Positions 57,500-64,000 of a stretch of 64,000 nt of DNA are shown piece after piece (position 1 is the first letter of the stretch; the number at the start of each line of letters is the position of its first letter). The stretch is from Phylloscopus collybita. Its lineage: Eukaryota > Chordata > Aves > Passeriformes > Phylloscopidae. The DNA lies in contig JAJNNQ010000013.1 in the NCBI GenBank assembly GCA_027886175.1, positions 248,001 through 312,000 on the forward strand, given 5' to 3'. The position numbers and the translations under genes were made by a program. A model generated the notes under the pieces. That model worked only from the letters and a program-made list of their open reading frames with translations. It made no database searches and was not told the DNA's origin.

Positions 57500-60400
57500 C
57501 TGAAAACATTCTGCAAGACTTACCTAAAGCTTTAATCTATCAAAATTCCATACTAAAATCAACAGATATGACAAACTAAATACATTAAGAGTTGAAAAAG
57601 GTCTGTACCATGCTTAGTGTTTGCTGAACAGTTTGTATCTCCTTTCAGATTGAAACACTGCTCTGGATTTGTACAGAGAGATCAAATTATTACTTTTTTA
57701 TGACTTTGTAATTAATATTTACTCTGATTCATATTTTGCTGGTTTTCCTGATGATAGCACTTCCTTATTTGAACACACAGTGTTCATATGGAAAATATAA
57801 TTTAGTGAGAGTGAGATATATTGATAGATTATGAAGAGGATGTGCAATTTTTTGAAAGCATGCAAGATATATTCTTCATGATTAGACAATATTACTGTAT
57901 ATGAAGTTGCAAATAAAATTACTCTTCAGAAAACTGGGAGAAGACAATGTTCTTTCAAGAGTATGTAACTGATTTTGGAATATCTTTGTATGTTACCATA
58001 GAAACCAAGTACCTCAAGTACTTTATGATACTGCTAAGTGAAGCTGGTTGGTTGAACGATAAACCCCAAAATATCAGTTGGTCAAAGATCTATTTCAAAA
58101 CAAATTGTTTGCTCTGGGGAGAGGCCACTTAATCTGTCACTAACCTTAAATCAAGAACATAGTGCATGAAGTCCCACCTGTGCACTTCTGTAGGCTGAAC
58201 TCTTGGCCCACACTGCATGAAGGGCCACAAAAAGGCATTCTGCCTTAGGGTGAGAGATCTTGGCTGAGAAATCTCTTCTGTTAAGCTTAAAATCATAATG
58301 GACTGGATGAGATTTAGACCTAAGAATAGCATTTTATGCCACATAAATACCTTGAAAAACATTGGGACCACTTTTGATATCTTTCCATTGTGAAAATTAG
58401 CCATTTATAGCTACTTCTTCTTACTCATCTTTTATTCATTCTCCTGAGAAGAACTTTTCTTATGCCCTGTGGTAATATATCTGCCAACAAACACTTGGAT
58501 AAACTGCTCTGGAAAGCAGACCAGCTGGAACTGAATGGTGCAGTGAGAGACTGCCACATGCTTTTGGGTTTTTCAGAAAGCTGAGAATCTGCACCAGTAA
58601 CCTATAATAAATCAGAAGCAAAAAAACCCCCAGTGCTTCAGCAATAACATCACACACAGCAGAGGGAAAATAGAGATGTGAAAGTCTATCAACACTGCAG
58701 AGGGATTCAGCATGAGATGGTAAAACAACACAAAGGAGTTTCAGGAAGGGGTTTCAAGAAAAAATATTGCCATCATTAATAAAATTAGGAAAACTGAACT
58801 TGATTTTTTTATAATACTTTCCTTGCATTTTAGAGAAAGTAATTTCTGTATTGTGGCCTATCTACATTTAGCAGGTCTTGAGAAATTACTTGAAAAGATG
58901 GTTTTGACATGTTAGATGCCATGAGTAAAGTAATTAATACAAAACATTAACGACTGCAACTTTTCTTGAATGTTTTTGGGACTAGGATAGAGAGTGAAAT
59001 GCAAGAACAGTCTATTTCTGGGAGATCCTCTATCTCTTAGTCCACTCAGTCCTTCTTGCATTGTATGGCCATGCTGACATTAATGTGCTGTAGAAAAGAT
59101 GCTTGGGGGAAGCTGGCCTGTTGCCTTTGGAAAAATGCACCCTCCTTTGCAAACTGCTGTTGGCTCAGGCAGGCCTCTGAAAGGGAATCCAGGAGCCAGC
59201 TGCAGCCTGAGTTAACTGTCACACAAGGCTACAGATGGCTTGTGGGCTGAAACACTGAGTGCTGTTTCATTGTTAAGTGCTTAATTGATTTGCAGGGCAA
59301 TTTTGGAACAATAGTTTGAACCAGTCACTTGAAATATTTTCATTTTTCCTTAAGCAAGGCAAATTTTGTCAGCATTTAGATTTTTTCTTTTAAAGGTCAC
59401 TGATGAGTGGTTGACCTGTAAGTGGAAAAAATGCATGTCTTCAGGTCACTAGCTTTCAGATGAGGCCATCTGCTTCAAATTGTTGGGAAAAAACGGGCAG
59501 AGTCTCTTGCTGGAAATTAATAAATTGATTGAGACATGCTCAGGAAAGTTAATTTTGCTACAGGGAAAAAGTTATTTGTCATCTCATCTGGAGATCACCT
59601 TCTACCTCAAGCCAGAAGGAATCCAGAAGCAGACTGGATAAAGGTACTCGAAAATACATTTCATGGGAAATCATTCACTGGATGGACTGGATGACTTAAA
59701 TAGTCTTCTGTATCTCTAATTTTAAAATATCTACGATTTTCTCATTAAAATCTCATTCTAGCTTGTGACACTACAGATGCAAAACTTATTTTTATGTTCC
59801 TAATCTTCCCTTTAGAGCTGTGAAAGCTCTCTGCTTCCATTCTGTAAAATAGATCAAATGAACTGCTGGGTGAGTATGTTTGTCTGTAGTTTACCAACCT
59901 ATTAGATGCTTTTGTGGCCCTTGTTGCAACTCTACTCGAGTATTCCATACCACCTCTGTGAGACCAGAATGTTCTTACTTTCATTTCAGATGTGAGGATA
60001 AAAGGTCACACAGGACTTTTCTGACACTGCACAAATCTCAACCTTGGACTTTCGAGCACCTTGGCCACTTGCCCATCACACTATTTGCGGGTCCAGAAAG
60101 AACTGCACGCAAGTGCTGGACTAAGAAAGGAAATTTACCTTGTTTATAATTACAAGTCTCCTACAGAAAATATGAAATAAAAACATTTTTCAATGTGCTT
60201 CTGTTCATGACTTTGTTATATGATCATATTGGGGTGCAGGGAAGTAAACATGACATACCTAATTAAGTTATCCATTGTGTTTGCAGAGATGAATATCTGA
60301 CTAATGAAAATAAATGTCATTTTTCAGTAGTAAATCCTCTTCTGGTGCATGCTGTTCTTAGTAGCAATGGTAAGCAAATATGGTGCTTTGAATCAGAATT

Positions 60401-63400
60401 CTGACACAGCATAAAACCACTTCTAGGACAAGAAAAATGATGCCAGCAGTTTCTTAAATAGAAAATCTGTCTTCTGGAGTAAAAGGTTGTGAATGAAAGT
60501 GAACAGAGATTGCATGCTGAGAGTGTCCACACACTAGGAAAACAAGCTAAGGAAAGGGCAGAGAATTTGGGTGTGTAGGAGAAGTAGCAGATGTGTGAGA
60601 GCTCTGCAAAGCCTGAGAATAAGCAGGGTAACTAAATAAACAGGAGGAAAGACATGAAGACCGTTGAAAAACAGGGTGGCTTGCAGTTGCAGTAGTTAAA
60701 ATAAAATGTAATTTGGTAACTGCAGTCTGGGAAGGTGGACTTGAGGGAAGAGGTGGTCTGGGGCTAGAAGGGTCAGGCAGCAATATCTCAGGTATCAGTG
60801 TGTAGACAAAAATTCCTAAATAGTTGGAGACTGGTCCATGGAAGGCTCCTCCCTGACATAATACCTGAATGTATTCACATTGAAAGAGACATTAACAAGA
60901 TCTCTAGATTCATGAGCAGGCAATTTTTGAATATTGCTCTTGTTGTCTCTCATACAGGAACTGATCCTAATGTGACCCTTAGAATGAAACAGGACTGGGA
61001 ATTCGTCCTAGGTTTTGCCAGTCTTTTCAACAACTTTCTTAGTGTTGCCCAGGGACTTCCATTTTCTAAACCCCTCAGTTTTAGCTGAACTTGGAATAGA
61101 ATCGGGGATTTAGGTCTGACTGTCCTCAAGTTCCTGGACAGTGTATGGTTGGGAGAAATGTCTGAGTCCAAGACCCAAATATCACCTTATTGGGCCCTTT
61201 GAACTCTACCTTGTCTCTTTAGGTGTTTCTCAGCATCCTAACTCCTTGTCTGAGAATGAGGTGTACAAATGTTTAAAATACTACCTGGAAATGATGATGA
61301 TGAGGAGGAGAACTGAAAACCACAGTCAAGTTTTCTATTACCACAGGTCCTGCTTGTCTTCTCAGAAGCATAATCCTAAAGTAAACTAATATTTAAGAAA
61401 TCTTCCCTAAATCCTTCAAAGCATTGTACTTCAGAGAATTGTGGCATCAGAACTCTACTAATGGAGAAGCAGTCTCCTCTAGCTTTCACTTCTGCTGAAT
61501 ATTAACCCTAGTCTACACCTCACCTCACACCTGGGAAGCCATTAAATGGTGGAAGGGCTTGGCAGGAGTCCTGAGCTGTGTCTCAGTTCATAGGAAGGTT
61601 TAAAGTAACAGTGGAGGTTCTGACAAAGAAAAAGCCTGGAGCTGTAGTGAGAGTTCAATCAGTCACAGCAGGCTAAGGCTACTGCTGGGTTATTTAGCCA
61701 GGGTAAAAAAGGTAGCCCAGAGACTTCGAAAGATTCTTGCTTTAGTCTTATCCTTTTTGGCTATTAAAACCCTGTTGCTGGCTTTCTCAATGTCCAAATC
61801 CTAACCCTTATTGGAGACATAATGCCCAGCTGCTGCTGAGCCTATGTTCATTTCTGCTAGTGGGATAATTCTAGTGACCTGCCAGCATTTAGTTTTGAAA
61901 AACCTTTTGAATGCTCTGTTCCTCTGTCTTGTCTTGCCTTCAACTAACCCCTTCCCTTTAAAACAAACCCTACCCCTTAATTTCTGTCTGTATGCTCTGC
62001 CTGTGTCCATACTCTACATTGTTGGAAGGGGAATTCTAGCTGCATTCTCTAGCTTATTCTAGAAGCTTTTGTTTGCAACATGAAAGTCTTTCTCAGCTTT
62101 CTCAATGCTCTTAATTCTAACCTCTCTTGGAGGCAGCAATATTTGATCCTGTAAGGTAGAAACTCAGCAACTGCAGTAGCTTTCAAAACACTCTGGGAGA
62201 TATTTAATGAGTTAAAGTGTTAGGGAATACTTATATCTTAACAGTATCAGAATGCTTGCCCTGCTACCTCTAGTACAGCATCTACAGGTAAAAGTAGTCT
62301 CTAGCCTAAATAGCTTAATTTAAGTAGACAAGAGGAACACAGACGATGTGATTGATCTTATCTGTCAACACTGACAAGAGAACAGCCTGGAGAAGAAATG
62401 ACTGCAGATGTCCCCTGTTCACCACCTATCACAAGAAGAGCAAAGGCATGTATAAGGGCCAGCTGCACCCGTTCCTTCCTCACATTCATCCTTCTCCGCA
62501 CAGACATTTCTCCCAATTGTATGTTTGTATTAGGAATCAGTCTCTGCAGCATCAAGCAGATTTTGGCAGTAATGGAAATAAACCCCAGAAATTAAAATAC
62601 ACCCAGAAAAAGACAGACTCTCTATGCAGAAATAAGGAACAGCAGAATCATCCGGGCATGAATTACAACCTCTCTTGGCAGCAACACTAGGGGAGTGGAG
62701 CATCAATCAAAATGAGATGAGCCATGCCCATTGGATCTGGGATTCCTGACATGACTGACTGGTGCCAGACACAGCTAGGCTAACAGCCATTCTCTAGTAA
62801 TGCAGTCCTATTGAATAAAGCCTGTATCTGTAGGCTAATGGCTTGAAATTGCTCAGAGATTCAGTAAAAGCTCTGAGGAGAAAGGGAAAATAATAGTAAT
62901 TTAGATAAATGATAGGAGTCTCCCCAGAACAAAAGCACTTTAATACAAATGTGTTGCCATCAATGGTGGTGTATGTACTCTGCAGTAATTAGGCATTTTC
63001 TACTGAGGCAACACAAAGCCAGCTGTTTGGCCCATTGTGTAAACCTCCATTTGCTAAGTCTCAGTTGCACATGGGAGGCATCAGGCCCAAAAGACTGGTT
63101 TCATACTGAAAATACAAAAATATTCAAAAAAGCGCACAAGAAAATGGCAGGGGGACAGACTGGCAATCACACAATGAACTGATTATAGAGTGCTAATAAT
63201 AAAAGCATCATTGTTAAATTACTGCCAGATGGACCAGGTACAGCTACTCATGAGACACCTGTTTTACTGGGGTGTGGAGCAATTCCAATCAGACAGAATA
63301 CAGCTGCAGAATGGATGGATCCAGGCAGTCACTGTGGGAGAACACACATACTATGTGGATTAATTACCAGACAAGTGTGGCGTGAACCATGTCTGCTCTA

Positions 63401-64000
63401 CCAAGGTCAAATAAAATGTTGTAACTAGCGTATTTTCTGCTGTGCTGGGTTACTTCCACTGTCTCATGCTGAGTTCCTGTAAAAAGCAAAATCTGCAGAG
63501 CTCTGGATGTTTTCTGCATAGATTATATAATACACTTGACCTGGATTAAAGTCTGGTGAAACCTGTCAAATGCATCTTATTTTTACCATGTGAGGATATA
63601 TCTCTGCATAATTCTGAGTGTTATAGAGCAGCACTGATATGAGCAAGGTCTATCTAAATGCAAAAGCCTTAAATACACTCCTGAATACTTAGTTATACAG
63701 GTAGATTGTATCTACTACTGGCTGTGTACAGACATTCTGCAAACAGCATTGCTGAGCTCTTGTATACAGCAGAGAAACTCCAGGGGAACACACCTACTGA
63801 GTTCTTGGGTTTCTCATGCTCATCCTCTGAATCCACTGATCTAATATCAATCTTTGTGTAAAGGGAAATACAGAGGATGCAGCAGAGGAAAGTCATGCCA
63901 AGGTGAAAGTACTTTCAGCAAATTCTCTTCTCAAAAATATGCACAGCTTTAAAGCTATTTTCTCGCAGATATACTGAAAGATGTCCATACTTACTTCATT

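Larger units (their letters stand above)
52796..64000. other. Single-copy, apparently non-coding DNA
   Basis: No recognisable coding exon, RNA gene or sizeable transposon. Contains a pyrimidine tract (57091-57120), a CTCAA microsatellite (57481-57499) and motif-rich stretches at 56565-56700 and 59225-59300. Open frames of up to about 112 codons occur on both strands without family resemblance, as expected by chance in this length. Confidence 0.55.

Noticed and set aside
62352..62690. 112-codon plus-strand open frame as a gene
   Set aside because: No recognisable motif; overlaps other chance frames on both strands.

Overview
The window looks like avian nuclear DNA, most likely from a passerine bird. 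The evidence is a CR1 retrotransposon fragment with the typical CR1 3' end (40.1-40.5 kb), two solo endogenous-retrovirus LTRs each flanked by a perfect target-site duplication, TTAGGG-type repeats, and the AT-rich, gene-poor texture of the rest. I recognise no protein-coding gene, tRNA, rRNA or CRISPR array. Open frames in the left 26 kb are repeat copies of the same non-coding unit; those in the right 37 kb are short and unrecognised.

Region 1 (1-25955) is a strict head-to-tail satellite array of about 62 monomers of roughly 412 bp, plus partial copies at its ends. Each monomer has a T-rich + strand, a variable poly-T tract and a near-perfect palindrome (29-bp arms, 4-nt loop). Subtype markers show higher-order structure: a three-monomer cassette seen five times and multi-monomer block duplications with internal deletions, as expected from unequal exchange. 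Two monomers carry the palindrome flipped in place, and one junction contains a truncated extra monomer. The last copy is strongly diverged.

Region 2 (25956-26817) is a degenerate TTAGGG-like tract, G-rich strand on +, with its own loose superunits. It begins at the loop of the last satellite palindrome, an arrangement resembling telomere healing at a hairpin-associated break.

Region 3 (26818-64000) is mostly single-copy, apparently non-coding DNA with simple repeats, a CR1 fragment (40123-40490), a minus-strand solo LTR (44950-45536, TSD CAAGG), a plus-strand solo LTR (50225-50691, TSD ATCCAC), a small degraded retroviral pol remnant (52645-52795) and several motif-rich stretches that may be conserved non-coding elements.

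The window therefore spans a boundary from subtelomeric or pericentromeric satellite through interstitial telomere-like repeat into gene-desert chromosome arm. The most interesting material is the satellite palindrome: its flipped copies, its position at the array/telomere-repeat junction, and its possible role in array breakage and reshuffling.
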